DNA of 64,000 nucleotides from Ipomoea triloba (taxonomy: Eukaryota; Streptophyta; Magnoliopsida; Solanales; Convolvulaceae): positions 24,056,275 through 24,120,274 of the forward strand of contig NC_044922.1 of assembly GCF_003576645.1 (NCBI RefSeq), written 5' to 3'. Both the position numbers and the translations under genes were made by a program. How positions within the stretch are numbered: the stretch's first letter is position 1; every line of letters starts with the position of its first letter. A model generated the notes under the pieces. The model had not been told where the DNA came from. It did no database searches and saw nothing but the letters and a program-made list of their open reading frames with translations. Below, in pieces: positions 46,346 to 57,549 of this stretch.

Positions 46346-47000
46346 TTGAGAGGCTAAGCACAAAGGCGGAACACATTCAATAACTGTAATAATAAAGAGT
46401 TAATAATGGATTTATTAAATTACACTGTTTAATTACCTCCTCAAAACTGTCAGCCAGAGCAGTGTATGCCAAGGAGTTTTTCCAGTTGCATCAATTCTGA
46501 TAGTTGTAGGTTCTATATTGCTCCCGAAGCTGTAAGTTCTAATCTTTCTTGTTTTTCATCTTCAAGGTTACAACTTTGTATATCTCTTTTAATTGCGAAT
46601 GTTCCTTTCAATTCTGTAACATATGTAGAAAAATTAAGGATCAATAGCTCTAGAAGATTTTACTTTTCTAATTAAACTAATACTGTCTACTTAATAAAGT
46701 AATAGTAAATGAACTAAAAACTTAACACACAATACAACAGACTGATAGTTATGGACATTAAAAACTAAACAAATTTAAAAAAAAAAAAAAAAAAAAAAGT
46801 GTCTTGAATAGGGGAAAAGAAGAATTGTAAGAGGATTAAACAGTTGTCAGTACTAACCAGATCTACGGATGTCAACGCCGGCTCTCTCCTTTCTTTCCGG
46901 CGGTCGCCGCGCCGCGTCCGGTAACGCAGCCACGCCTTCGCCTCCCACCGCCGCTTCAGCTTTCTTCTTCCGTCTCTCTTTCTTTTAATAAAATAATATA
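46346..47000. other. Possible exon fragments and a GC-rich island
   Basis: A splice-bounded minus-strand block (46430-46535) and a GC-rich patch (46870-46975, plus-strand frame MSTPALSFLSGGRRAASGNA) stand out from AT-rich surroundings. They might be the 5' end of a minus-strand gene continuing towards 42.3-41.2 kb, interrupted by the gypsy and palindrome insertions. This is speculative; no domain is visible. Confidence 0.25.
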
Positions 47001-47804
47001 TTTAGCTTCTTGGGTTTTATGTTAGTAATTTGGAATCTGCTATTATTGAGCCACCAACCTATTTTGGTTTTATCCACTCTACTTTTCATCTTTCTATGCT
47101 TTTGTCTTTCTAATTAATATTGTGTATTTTATCTCGTTTATTTTGACGAGTTTTCTATCTCGTTTCTTTGACCAGTTTCTATCTCCTGTTTTTTCGATGA
47201 GGTTCTAATGGTGTGTGATATGAATAAAATAGTCTTAGTGTGCGTATTATTCTTTCATAACAGTAACGATGACAATATCAAAATGCCTCCGAACCATAAT
47301 ATGCTTTCCATCCTATTCAACAGGTGACCCCCTGATAAATTTCAGGCAGGAATTTTGTCAATGAATGAATTGAATACCTAGGTAGTGTGCAAGACTTTTC
47401 AACGAGGCTTGCATATTTAGCCAGATTATTGAAGACTCAAGAGAAGCATTAAATCCCTACAAGAATCTTAACTTTAATTTTGTAAAACAATCTGCGATTC
47501 AAATTTCTATAGCTTGACTAAAAAATTTGTATCTTTGTCAGATTGTAATTCTCTTGCGCTTTGTTGTAATAGTTCCATCCACTAATTAATAAATTAATGT
47601 TGTTGTTGTTGTTCAAAAAGGGGATAAAGTGACAAATGGTTGGTAACCCATATTTGTAAATTTTTTTATAATTTAATAAAAGTTAAATTGGTCAAATAGT
47701 TATGTATCGTAGTCAATTGGTTATGTATCGTAGTCATACAAGCAAGTGTGAATTGTAGTAACAGATTTTCAACACAACTACGCAAACTGGCAATAAATCA
47801 AAAT
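47001..47804. other. Intergenic, no gene seen
   Basis: T-rich DNA with three TATCTCGTTT.TTTGA repeats near 47130-47190. Nothing else supportable. Confidence 0.45.
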
Positions 47805-48310
47805 GGGTGACATTAGACACGAGCACGATAAGACTAAACACGAACATGACACGTTAAGGTTAACGCGTTCAATTTTTGCGGGTAATACGGGTTGACACGA
47901 TAGACACGTTTTGTTAACAGGTTTCGAGTCGTGTTGACACGAAACCTGTTTAAACCCACTAAACCTATTAATATATTAAAAAAAAAAGAAACTAAAATGT
48001 AAAGTTTAGTTATATAAAAAAGAAATAAAATCTACAATTCAATCCATCAAACAAACTAAAAATAATACAATGTATAGTATTCATAAAATGATAAGATAAC
48101 ATCCAAAAATCATAATTAAAGAAGTTCATAGTACTTGTTGAACATCAATCAATAATTGTCATGTATACTCTTTGTCTCATTTATGACAATGATTCTTTCT
48201 TAAATGGCATGGTTCTTAGCGGGTTGTGAGACACGAAACATAACTGGTCAACCCGCTAAGACTAACCACTAACCCTCTTTTTTTAGTGTAGCCCAGGATT
48301 CCTACGATAT
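47805..48310. mobile_element. hAT-like non-autonomous element
   Basis: The left part has repeated GACACG/CACGTT motifs (TTAGACACGAGCACGATAAG ... CGTGTTGACACGAAACCTGT). The right part (48200-48270) has inverted TTAGCGGGTTGTGAGACACG ... CAACCCGCTAAGAC. This motif usage is common at the ends of plant hAT elements. Boundaries uncertain. Confidence 0.4.
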
Positions 48311-48588
48311 ACAGTGACGAATGAATGTATCACTTCAACTCAACCACACTTTCCAGATTATCAATTGGTACTATTCTGTTTTACAATCTTCTATCTATTT
48401 CTATAAATAATACCTCATACAGCAATTTGTTACTCCGACTAACAAATGGATATGGATATTCTATGTACAAATAGGAGGGTAGTTGGCACTTAAAGTAAAA
48501 ATTGATGATGTTTACCTATCTCTGTATTAATAATATAAAAATATTATTATAGAATTCTGCATCACTAACCAGTAACCACATAGACTTA

Positions 48589-48596
48589 AAAAAAGA

Positions 48597-48635
<39 letters not shown>

Positions 48636-48650
48636 AGAAGAAGAAGAAAT
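48589..48650. repeat. Poly(A) and (GAA)n tract
   Basis: A run of about 33 A followed by AAG repeats. Confidence 0.9.
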
Positions 48651-49107
48651 CCATGTGACATAGCATCTTGCAAATAGGTAAAATTGCTGGGTTGAGGACA
48701 GTCTTATAGTCCGTAATTTACGAGTAGAAGTAAATCACGTACTTTTAACTAGTAAACGCGGATGACAAATATTGACAAGAAAATTATTATGTAGACTTCT
48801 AAGTTTTACTTTCACTCTTAAATTTTTTTAATGTAGACATTTTTTTTTGAAACTCACATAATAAAAAATAATCAAACATTATATGTCGTGAGAATAAAAT
48901 TTGAAAATACATGAAACTCTAAATGCATTACTGAAACAGTGAGGCTGACAGAGTGACAGCAGCGAACTGATTTCTTCAACGTCAAAGTCAATAATTTATC
49001 AATCGGGCAAAAAATGTCAAAAGCAAGATAGACTTTTTGCTCCCACTGTACTCCTCCTAGATTTTTGGGTATGGAGGGTTGGGAATATCATATCCTTAAG
49101 ATTGAAG

Positions 49108-49493
49108 ATGGTTTCGGAAAGCATATCAGAGCGGCAAAAAGCAGTAGAAGCCCAATCCTGTGTTGATGAGCAAGACCAAACAGAGAATGAAAATGATGAT
49201 GGGAAAGGGTCATGGAAGCACGCTGCTTTTCACGTGGCCACCACCATAGCTACCCCTGCTGCTTATGCTCCGCTTCCCTTTGCCGTTGCTTCTCTCGGCT
49301 GGCCTTTAGGTAATTCATTCATTCATTCATATACTCTGCAGCCTTCTCTAATATATATGCAAGTCAATTTTCTATGTGATTAAAAAAGGAATTTGAGAGA
49401 GAAAGAGGAATTTGATATTAATTCAAGACCAAAAAAGTCTTAAATTACTTTTTTTTAGTATGTAATACTGACTCTGTTACAACGTAGTATCTG

Positions 49494-49530
<37 letters not shown>

Positions 49531-52500
49531 CATATTGAAGCACAAAGAATCAGTGCGTCTACTGGGATTTGAACCTGTGACCATACGTATATAGTCTGTT
49601 GGTTGAATTAGTATTGTTGGGCGGAGGCCGATAAAGGCCCAAGTTTAACCATGGGTGATTAGGGAATTGTCCGGTGGAGGGCTTTAAAAGGCCAAGTTTA
49701 ACAATGGGTGGTTAGGGAATTGTTGTGTGGAGGGCTTGGATGGCAAAGTCACTTGCCTCTCGAAAATGTGACAGGATGTAAAGTTGTATTTTTGCTACGA
49801 CGAGATATAGTTTTTGATGTAGTGGTAAGCGATTGATCTAACAAATGGTATGAGAGCCAGGTCATGGTTGCGCCTTTGCTACAAGCTATAGCTTTTGGCG
49901 TAGTAGTGGTAAGTGTTTGATCTTAAAAAGTATGATTGTTGATTTCGTATTTAAGTTAGATTTTCTAGTAGACAATTTATAGATATGAATATAATTCTAG
50001 TCATGGTTTATGCTGATGGCTCGAACTAGTAGTTGCTCTCACTGGAATGTTAATTTGATGCTCAAAATATAACAGACTCTGTAAACTTAGTGCCATTAAG
50101 CCCCATACACCCTAGTGGAACTTTTGAACTATATATGTTAATCTTGGTCTGAATCATTGTTTGGGTTTAATCTTTAGTGTCACTTATTATTACTACTACT
50201 CTGGGGTATGGTTTTGATGTTATTGCAATGGATTTAATTCAGGAGTAGCTAGTTTAGTAAGCGGGACGCTGACGACTTGGTATTCCAGCCTACTAGTTGC
50301 GTCGCTGTGGAAATGGGATGGGAAGAAGCACACCACATATCGGGACCTTGCTCGAAGTATTTATGGTTGGTATTTTCTCAATATTGTTCGGTTTTCATGA
50401 ATTAGGCCATCGTTATATGGAAATGGTACTTTATTCCATCAACTCCACTATGAATCTATGACTACTGGTGTATTGTATGGATTCTAACTATAAGCTCTCC
50501 CTTTTAAATCAACCGGAGGGTTATCTTTACATTGTGTGATTTTGTTAATATTCAGCTGGTCAAACCAACTAACACAATCAACAATCAGCTAAACCAATCA
50601 GCTATTAGCTAATTGCCAAACACCTCTCTAATTACAGTCTTATTTGAAACACTTATTAATTCTCTGGTCATCTTTGTCTTCCACTTTAGTGTGCAAGCAT
50701 AAGTGCAAAACACTTCTTTACAGATTTAAGTGAGTGCTTCATTGGGATAGTTAGCGTTTAGCTGTTCTGTGCATTTGTACATAGATGAAAGTTACTGATG
50801 TTTGATGTATCTTGCCCATAATCTGTCTTTTCTGAACTTGAAGGATCATGGGGTTTCTGGTCTGTTGCATTTTTTCAGCAGGTGGCTTCCCTTGGCAATA
50901 ATATTACCATTCAGATTGCTGCTGGAAGCAGCCTTAAGGTAACTTTGCATATTTGTCTTTTGTTAGGATCAAACGTTTACAACTACACAGCCGCCGCCAA
51001 ATTTTCAAGAGGCAGGGTGCTGAACTTGGTCCTTCAGGCCCTTCACCGACCTCTGCACAACAACTCTCCACAAGCCTTAACTACACACCCTATGATACTA
51101 CTTGTTAGATCAAGCATTTACCACTACGCCAAAAGCTATAGCTCATAGCAAATGCGCAATTTTATTTTCTTATACTGCCGCTACATTTTCAAGAGGCAGT
51201 GTGCTTGATATGGCCCTTCAGACCTCCGCCCAACAATTCCCTGGTCATCAATTCCTGGACTTGGCCCTTTACAGGCCTCCGCATAACATCTTTATTCATG
51301 ATATCCATCTTTTCTTCTGTTCCCTAATTTTAAGTGATTTTACTTCATGTTATCTCAATAATTTGTCATTAGTAGATGTGCTACGACTAAATTCTAATCT
51401 TTACTTTCATGCTCTTTGCAGGCAATATATAAGTACTATCACCCTGATGGAAGCCTAACTTTGCAGCATTTCATCATTATTTTTGGAGCTTTTGAACTTT
51501 TTTTGTCTCAGCTTCCAGACATTCATTCACTGAGATGGGTAAATGCTCTGTGCACTCTCAGCACCATTGGTTTTGCTGGTACAACCATCGGTGTATCAAT
51601 ATATAATGGTAAGTTTCAGCACGTACCCTTAACATCAATCATTTAATTTCAAGCCCGGCCTTATTGGAAAACACCCTGGCTTGAGTTGTTTGTTTTAAAA
51701 TCTAATCTTTGTAGGAAAGAAGGTTGATAGAAGGTCAATCAGATATCGTGTTGAGGGAAGCTCATCTTCTAAAACATTCAAGGCCTTCAATGCTCTTGGG
51801 ACAATTGCGTTTTCATTTGGAGATGCAATGCTTCCAGAAATACAGGTAAAAATGTATAATCACTCATTCTTTTTGGGATTCAAGTATAGAAAACTTTCAC
51901 TGGACCGGTCTCCCTATCGAATTATATTGTTTTTCCAGAGTACAGTGAGGGGACCTTCGAAAAAGAACATGTATAAGGGTGTTTTAGCGGCGTATAGCAT
52001 CATCGTTTTGTCTTACTGGCAATTGGCCTTCTTTGGGTATTGGGCATTTGGTTCAGAAGTTCAGCCTTATATTGTAGCTTCACTTACTTCTCCAAAGTGG
52101 ACAACTGTAATGGCCAACATTTTTGCAGTGATTCAAATATCAGGATGCTTTCAGGTATTATATTCCAACTTTTTTACATTTTTTTTGGTGAAGAGGGAAA
52201 CACACACTCACACAGCCACTACCCGAGAGTGTATGCCCGGGTAAACCCTGTATTGTGACCTTAGCCGGACTACAAGAGGTAAACCAGTCTAAATTGCTCA
52301 TAGCTCACTGACTTAAACCAAGAGGGTTGGGATTCGGACTCTGACGTTGTGATTACAAGTTTGTGGCCCTGTTTGGTAAATGGCTGTTAGCTGATTGGGT
52401 TAGAAGGTATGATTAGTTGATAACATTAGCTGATTGTAGAAAATTGTTTGATAGATTAGTTGTTAGCTGATAGCTGTTTGGTATAATTTCTTTTCTCAAA

Positions 52501-53131
52501 AAGCTAATTGAAAAAGATGCTTTGAGTGCTTTTTGAATTTTAGTATTTTGGAGTTACAAAAAGGTTATTAACCAAACAACTTGTCAAATAAGCCAAAATT
52601 GACTGATAGGCTATCCTTATCCATCTTGGCTGGCTAAATGCTAAGGATATACTTATGATTGTCTGAAACTTATGAAAATTGCAGTGGCCTGTTATGATAT
52701 ATAGTGGAATATCTGATCTGATGTTGTGAATCTTTGTGTGTTAGATATATTGCAGGCCAACATTTGCATATTTTGAGGAGAAAAGCAATGGCGGCTCGAG
52801 TGTCCACAAGTGTATAATCCGGCTGGCTTTCACCAGTCTCTACATGGGGCTAATAACACTGGTAGCTGCAGCAATGCCATTCTTTGGGGATTTTGTTTCC
52901 ATATGCGGAGCTGTTGGGTTTACGCCGTTAGATTTTGTGTTCCCTGTGTTGGCACATCTGAAAGCAGGGAGGTGGAGTCGTCGCCGGAATTCAAAGCTCC
53001 GGCTGCCGGTGATCGTCATCAACGCCGCAATCGCCATCTGCTTCTCAGTTGTTGCCGTTCTGGGTTGCATTGGTGCAATCAGGTTTATCATATTGGATAC
53101 TAAAACTTACTCATTCTTTCATGATATGTAG
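49108..53131 (+). CDS. GAT1: GABA transporter 1-like amino acid permease
   Basis: Seven exons (49108-49309, 50243-50365, 50844-50938, 51422-51608, 51715-51845, 51939-52154, 52745-53131) join in frame to 446 residues, all with GT-AG introns. The N terminus is acidic and precedes SWKHAAFHVATTIATPAAYA (about 35-54), PLPFAVASLGWPLG and WYSSLLVASLWKWDGKKHTT. Later come QVASLGNNITIQIAAGSSLK, LSQLPDIHSLRWVNALCTLS, AFNALGTIAFSFGDAMLPEI, VLSYWQLAFFGYWAFGSEVQ and FFGDFVSICGAVGFTPLDFV. These match the plant GAT1 branch of the amino acid/auxin permease (AAAP) family, multi-span plasma-membrane carriers that import GABA with protons. The ATG at 49108 is the first Met in the frame. Introns carry several SINEs and a MITE, yet the coding sequence looks intact. 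A decayed duplicate lies 5 kb downstream. Confidence 0.93.
49470..49612 (-). mobile_element. SINE (minus) in intron 1
   Basis: Minus strand: B box GGTTCAAATCCCAGTAGACG, then ATTCTTTGTGCTTC and the tail motif TAACAGAGTCAG. The (TA)n run at 49498-49529 lies inside it. Same family as 56261-56448. Confidence 0.65.
49615..49940 (+). mobile_element. SINE-like repeat in intron 1
   Basis: It contains the duplicated text GGTGATTAGGGAATTGT / GGTGGTTAGGGAATTGT and then GGCGTAGTAGTGGTAAGTG, an A-box-like segment. GGTATGAGAGCCAGGTCATG follows the first A-box-like copy (49816-49875). The same family appears inverted in intron 3 (50960-51300). Confidence 0.5.
50960..51300 (-). mobile_element. SINE-like repeat (minus) in intron 3
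   Basis: On the minus strand it reads GCTATAGCTTTTGGCGTAGT then GGTAAATGCTTGATCTAACA. CAAGAGGCAG appears twice on the plus strand. It is an inverted relative of 49615-49940 and is absent from the pseudogene copy, so it post-dates the duplication. Confidence 0.55.
52180..52372 (-). mobile_element. SINE (minus) in intron 6
   Basis: On the minus strand it shows GAGTCCGAATCCC, GGTTTACCTCTTGTAGTCC, a GGGTTTACCCGGGCATACAC tail region and an A-rich end (plus-strand T run at 52176-52190). Family of 12288 and 22823. The pseudogene copy lacks it. Confidence 0.75.
52373..52616. mobile_element. PIF-type MITE (3'-truncated) in intron 6
   Basis: Starts GCCCTGTTTGGTAAATGGCT and follows the element at 40170 to AAAATTGACTGATAGGCT, where the right end is lost. 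It directly abuts the SINE. Confidence 0.7.
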
Positions 53132-53179
53132 CCAACTGGGCATTGCTAGCTCTAGCAAATTTTATTAAGCACCACTGAA

Positions 53180-53740
53180 TGAGTTTTATTTTAGTTTGCT
53201 GAAGTATCATTTTAATTGCATTTCATGTATCTAATTTCATTTTATACCGGTTTACTATAGTAATATTAAAGTATCATTTTAATTTCAAAACATTTTCATT
53301 TGACAATATACATAGAAAAATACTTTGTGTACTCCCATTTTCTATTCTCAACTTCTATTCCCTGTCACTCGTTCTTGAGGTAGACATTTTTCATGGGATT
53401 TAAACAATAAAAGTAACATATTCTTATTTGTCCCAACTCACATCATGGAGTAAAAGTGAGGAAATAGAATAAGATATATAGCTCATATATATATATATAT
53501 ATATATCTAAATGAGCTCTGCTATTTATTTATTTTTTATTTACCTACAATAGGTTTATTGTAGCAACAATTTTATAATAGGTTCATTTGACAATATAGAT
53601 ATCTGTATGAATTATGCTCACTCCTTGCTATTTAATTTCATTTTATACAAATAATATGTTCATTTATAGTAATATTAAAAAATATTAATTTCATTTTACT
53701 ACAGGTTTATTTGACTATATATATTAACTTGAGCTAACCC
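53180..53740. repeat. AGTATCATTTTAATT / TTTGACAATATA repeats
   Basis: Degenerate tandem copies lie downstream of the transporter, related to 34080-34420. A short TA run is at 53488-53507. Confidence 0.5.
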
Positions 53741-53964
53741 AATCCTTGAAGGATGGGGTTTACAAGCTGATGTGAAAAATAAAAAAGTTTTTTTTTTTTT
53801 TGCTTGCCCGGTGTTTGCAAAAAGGCTGAAAAGTGGTAGTACTTCTTAAATTATTTAAGTGTAATATGAGATTATTTTAAAAGTGTGTTAAGTTATATGG
53901 ATATAACGAAAATATTTAGAAAATTATAAATTTAATAATATGAAAGTAAGAACTAATTTATTTT

Positions 53965-54069
53965 GTTAAAGACCTTATAGTTTAGTGACACGTTGTACAG
54001 TGGGTTCAAGCCTAGTGAGAGCATAACAGATATTACACTGTAACAAAGTCAATAGTACTAAAAAAGACT
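53965..54069 (+). mobile_element. SINE with 11-bp target duplication
   Basis: TAATTTATTTT flanks both sides (53954-53964 and 54070-54080). The body holds GACCTTATAGTTTAGTGACA, GGGTTCAAGCC and the tail TAACAAAGTCAATAGTA. Confidence 0.75.
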
Positions 54070-54539
54070 TAATTTATTTTTAAAAATGAGATATTTTTAT
54101 GGGATAATAATAACTTTATTACCATGATTTATAGAAGTTCACTCAAGACAATAGTACACCCTGTATTTGGCTTTGCTCTTGTGTTGTATTCTTCCCTGCT
54201 GCCACGTTATCCACTCTACTGCATTTTAATATTTTATTAAAGCAGTTGGTTATACGGAGTATATTTTATCTATTTCCTGAAATGGGGACTTGAAAAAATA
54301 AATGTAAATAATGTGGAGTTAGGATGTGGCGTACCAAATTTCAGCAATTCTGGTACACCTATTTGATAACAAACTATTTTCCCCAACTTAAATTATGTCT
54401 TAATTTTCATCTCAAACTATTGTTGATGCTTGGCTAGATTTATAATTAGTTTATTAAGAATAAATATTTTATTATGAATTAAATGAATATTTATTGACTT
54501 TATTACAAGATATATACGTCCAATACTTTCTTTATCTGC

Positions 54540-54622
54540 TGCTACACAAAGAGTCAATATCCTACCACTGAGTTTTGGTCCTACCTTCCCTCAATGAGAG
54601 CTATAGACTGAGCACAAGGTAA
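54540..54622 (-). mobile_element. SINE fragment (minus)
   Basis: On the minus strand CCTTGTGCTCAGTCTATAGC ... CCAAAACTCAGTGGTAGG ... ATTGACTCTTTGTG resembles the same SINE family. Diverged, ends unclear. Confidence 0.45.
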
Positions 54623-54871
54623 AATTTAAATATATTACTCCATCTGTTTCATTTTTGTATATGGTTCAGTTAACGAGGGTTGATTGAAGTTACTTTTTAT
54701 CCAATTTTTTATAATATTAAATTTAGTATTAGTATACAAAATTTATATATTTAGAAACTACACTAAAAGAACTATTAAATACAAAAAATCAAATTTAAAA
54801 ATAAGTAAAAATAAATAAATAAAGAAGAAAGAGTTAGTTTGACGAATGAGTAGTAAGTAAGATAGATAAAA

Positions 54872-55099
54872 GGAATAAGGGTCAAATAAGTCACTGAAAT
54901 ACACACAAAACTACAATTAGGTTATCGAACTCAAAAAGAATGCAATTTGGTCCCTGAACTACACAAACACATGCAATTAAGTCTAAATTGACTTGTTTAC
55001 CTACAATTGTGATGACGTGAATGTTACCCATTTTTAAAATAATTTTAATTAAATAATAAAAAAAAAACAGAAGAACTGACAGATCGTCTCCGGCAATTC

Positions 55100-55145
<46 letters not shown>

Positions 55146-55344
55146 TATTTTAATTAAAATTATATTTAAAAAATTATTTTAAAAATTGTTAACCGTCACA
55201 TTAGCACAATAATAGGTAAACAGGTCAATTTAGACTTAATTGCATGAGTTTGTGTAGTTTAGGGACTCAATTGTAATCTTTTCGAGTTCGATGGCCTAAT
55301 TGTAGTTTTGTGTGTAATTCTGTGGTCTATTTGACCCTTATTCC
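54872..55344. mobile_element. MULE-type MITE with perfect 9-bp duplication
   Basis: The inverted ends GGAATAAGGGTCAAATA and TATTTGACCCTTATTCC are separated by long inverted arms. TAGATAAAA occurs exactly on both sides (54863-54871 and 55345-55353), a 9-bp duplication as expected for Mutator-like elements. The centre has a (TTA)n microsatellite at 55101-55142. Confidence 0.9.
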
Positions 55345-55399
55345 TAGATAAAATGAAACAAAGAAATTAGTTTATTTTCAAATAAAAATTTGATATACT

Positions 55400-55650
55400 T
55401 AGGGGGTAACTCTCTTGTGAGACGACTTATGTGACGAGTCGGGTCTATATGATGGATAGTGTAATACTAATTAGCAATAAATTGATTGTTACTTATGAGA
55501 AAAATGTAATATTTATGTGATAATTGTAATACTTTTTAAGAAAAATATAATGTTCTTAAATCAAAATATAATATTTAGACGTTGAAGAGTTATTTATGTG
55601 GCAAATGTAATACTAATCATGATAAATTAATACTACTATATGGTTAAATC
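55400..55650. repeat. GAGACGACTTATGTGACGAG-type MITE fragment
   Basis: It begins with TTGTGAGACGACTTATGTGA and GAGTCGGGTC, then GTAATA/TTGTTACTTATGAG repeats. It is similar to widespread plant elements with GTGAGACGGTCTCA ends. The right end is not found. Confidence 0.4.
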
Positions 55651-55734
55651 AATTAACACAATTAACTATCTGTTATCCACTAACATAATCAATTATCAAT
55701 TATAAACTGTTAATTATCTGATTTTTATGTCATA

Positions 55735-56135
55735 GACCTATGTCCACCTCACAAGGTGGACCCAGGTCCAAAACGGCGTTGTTTTGAAGCAAAATGACGT
55801 TGTTTGAATTAAAATAAATTTGTTTCATTCCTCGTCGCTAACTTGTTGTTTGTCTTCAGAATTCGTTCCTCTATATTCATAATTTTTGTACTCTATATTC
55901 ATAATTTTTGAACTCTATATTCACAATTTTAGAACTTTATATTCACAAATTTAGAACTGAATATTCACAATTTTAGATTTTAATGTACAAAACTACAGAA
56001 CTCAATATTCACAATTAAAGAACTCTATATTTATAATTATAGAACTCTATATTCAACTGTAATCCAGATGCGCGTTTTGAACCTGGATCCATATTGCAAA
56101 GTGAACTCGGGTCAATAGCATAATTTGCCTTAATC
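55735..56135. mobile_element. Foldback element with AACTCTATATTCA core repeats
   Basis: Left TGGACCCAGGTCCAAAACGG and right (reverse complement) GGCAAATTATGCTATTGACC plus GGATCCAGGTTCAAAACGCG are inverted. The core (55860-56055) has about nine copies of a 20-25 bp unit AACTCTATATTCACAATTTT. Confidence 0.6.
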
Positions 56136-56260
56136 GTCAAACACCTCAATATAACAAATTCATATTGTATTTTATGCTTATGCTTATTTTATATTGTGTT
56201 TATATTTTTAATCAACAACATATATTACATGCAACAGATTATAACAACTTCAAAACTGAT

Positions 56261-56448
56261 TGCCAACGACCTTGTGATCCAGTGGCATCAAACCCTTCTC
56301 TTTATACGGGAGGTGGTGGGTTCGCTCTTGTGCTTTAATAAGGGAGGTGGTGGTTCGAGTCTCAGTGGAAGCAATACTAATTCTTGTGCTTTAATAGGTT
56401 GAGAAAGTAATTGCATTGTAACAGAGTCAGTAATATTAAAAAAAAAAA
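56261..56448 (+). mobile_element. SINE with 18-bp target-site duplication
   Basis: AACAACTTCAAAACTGAT flanks the copy exactly (56243-56260 and 56449-56466). The body has GACCTTGTGATCCAGTGGCA (A-box region), a B box GGTTCGAGTCTC, a 43-bp internal duplication (CTTGTGCTTTAATA), and the tail TAACAGAGTCAGTAATATT plus poly(A). It is the best-bounded SINE here and the reference for its family. Confidence 0.92.
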
Positions 56449-56799
56449 AACAACTTCAAAACTGATCTGATTTGTCATTTGGAAGGAAGTTACTGAATAT
56501 TCATATTTATCCTTTAATCAGTATTAAATTTAATAGATATCTAAGATCAAAGACAAAAATAATCACTAAACAAACAATTTTAAGGACTGAATGATTAAAA
56601 TGATCACTAAACAAACGATTTCAAGGACTGAATGAGGTCACAAGTATAACTAAGAGATTTGATTTTGATTAAATAATATTTGGAGTGTTATTGACTATTT
56701 CTATACTTGGAAGAATCAAGAAATGAAGGGGCTGGCTTTCTTTTTCTAAGCATAGGGTTTTGGAGTCGTCGTTTCTCTCAACTCTCAACTTCTTCTGCA

Positions 56800-57396
56800 A
56801 TGCGGGGTGGGGGTGGGTATCAGTACGATTCTTTCCTGTCCAGTTCAGCCGCTGCCGACATCTCCGGCCGGGCCCCACCCACGACGTCATCCTCCTTCGC
56901 TCCGCTGCGGCCATGGCGCGAGCTCTTCGCCCGCCCATCCTTGTACTCCATTCCGCGCACCATTGCCGACGTCACCGATCGCCTCCGCCGAAATCTCAAC
57001 TATTTCCGCATGAACTACGCCCTAACGATGCTCCTCATACTCTTCCTCAGCCTCCTATGGCATCCGCTCTCCATGATTGTGTTCTTAGTCCTGTTCGTCG
57101 CCTGGTTCTTGCTCTACTTCTTCCGCGACGGACCGCTGGTGATATTCAGTCGCACGGTCGACGATAGGGTTGTAATTGTTGTTCTCAGCGTGCTCACGGT
57201 GGTGTGCTTGGTGCTCACTCGCGTGTGGCTGAACGTTCTGGTGTCGGTTCTGATTGGAGCGGCGATCGTCGCTTTACACGCGGCGTTTAGAGTCAACGAT
57301 GATCTTTTCCTCAACGAAGATGAAGCTGCGCAGGGCGGATTGCTCTCTTTCGCCGGTGCGACGAGTTCCACGCAACCCGCTCGCACTAGGGTTTGA
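56800..57396 (+). CDS. PRA1 family protein, F-type
   Basis: An intronless 198-residue protein. A Ser/Gly-rich N terminus (1-36) precedes [20 protein letters not shown] (37-56) and the family core [20 protein letters not shown] (65-84), then [21 protein letters not shown] (106-116) and [16 protein letters not shown] (120-135) follow. Two hydrophobic hairpins (about 73-108 and 123-161) give four membrane segments. The acidic end [10 protein letters not shown] (167-176) is typical. PRA1 proteins bind prenylated Rab GTPases and act at ER, Golgi and endosomal membranes; spacing and motifs place this one closest to the plant F group. The ATG at 56800 is the first Met in the frame. The coding sequence is far richer in G+C than its surroundings. 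The extra N-terminal length is not conserved. Confidence 0.92.
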   Translation: MRGGGGYQYDSFLSSSAAADISGRAPPTTSSSFAPLRPWRELFARPSLYSIPRTIADVTDRLRRNLNYFRMNYALTMLLILFLSLLWHPLSMIVFLVLFVAWFLLYFFRDGPLVIFSRTVDDRVVIVVLSVLTVVCLVLTRVWLNVLVSVLIGAAIVALHAAFRVNDDLFLNEDEAAQGGLLSFAGATSSTQPARTRV

Positions 57397-57549
57397 AATC
57401 TTCAAGTCCAGTCAAGTGATTTTCTGAGCATTTCAAGTCCAGAAGGCTCAAATGCTAGGAGTGAAGTTGTAATTGTAAGCACTTATTGTAGATACAGTAT
57501 TTTGAATGCACAAACTTACATTTCAAGTGATTTGATTGCAGATCAACTC

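Larger units (their letters stand above)
50000..54420. repeat. Segmental duplication, intact copy
   Basis: Intron 1 through the 3' flank aligns with 57785-60262. The intact copy carries later SINE and MITE insertions that the other copy lacks (50960-51300, 52180-52616, 53965-54069). Confidence 0.8.

Noticed and set aside
49102..49107. Earlier start (TTG) for the transporter
   Set aside because: The first ATG is at 49108, and plant genes rarely use TTG.
56707..56799. N-terminal extension of the PRA1 protein
   Set aside because: It would need a TTG start, and the residues do not resemble the family.
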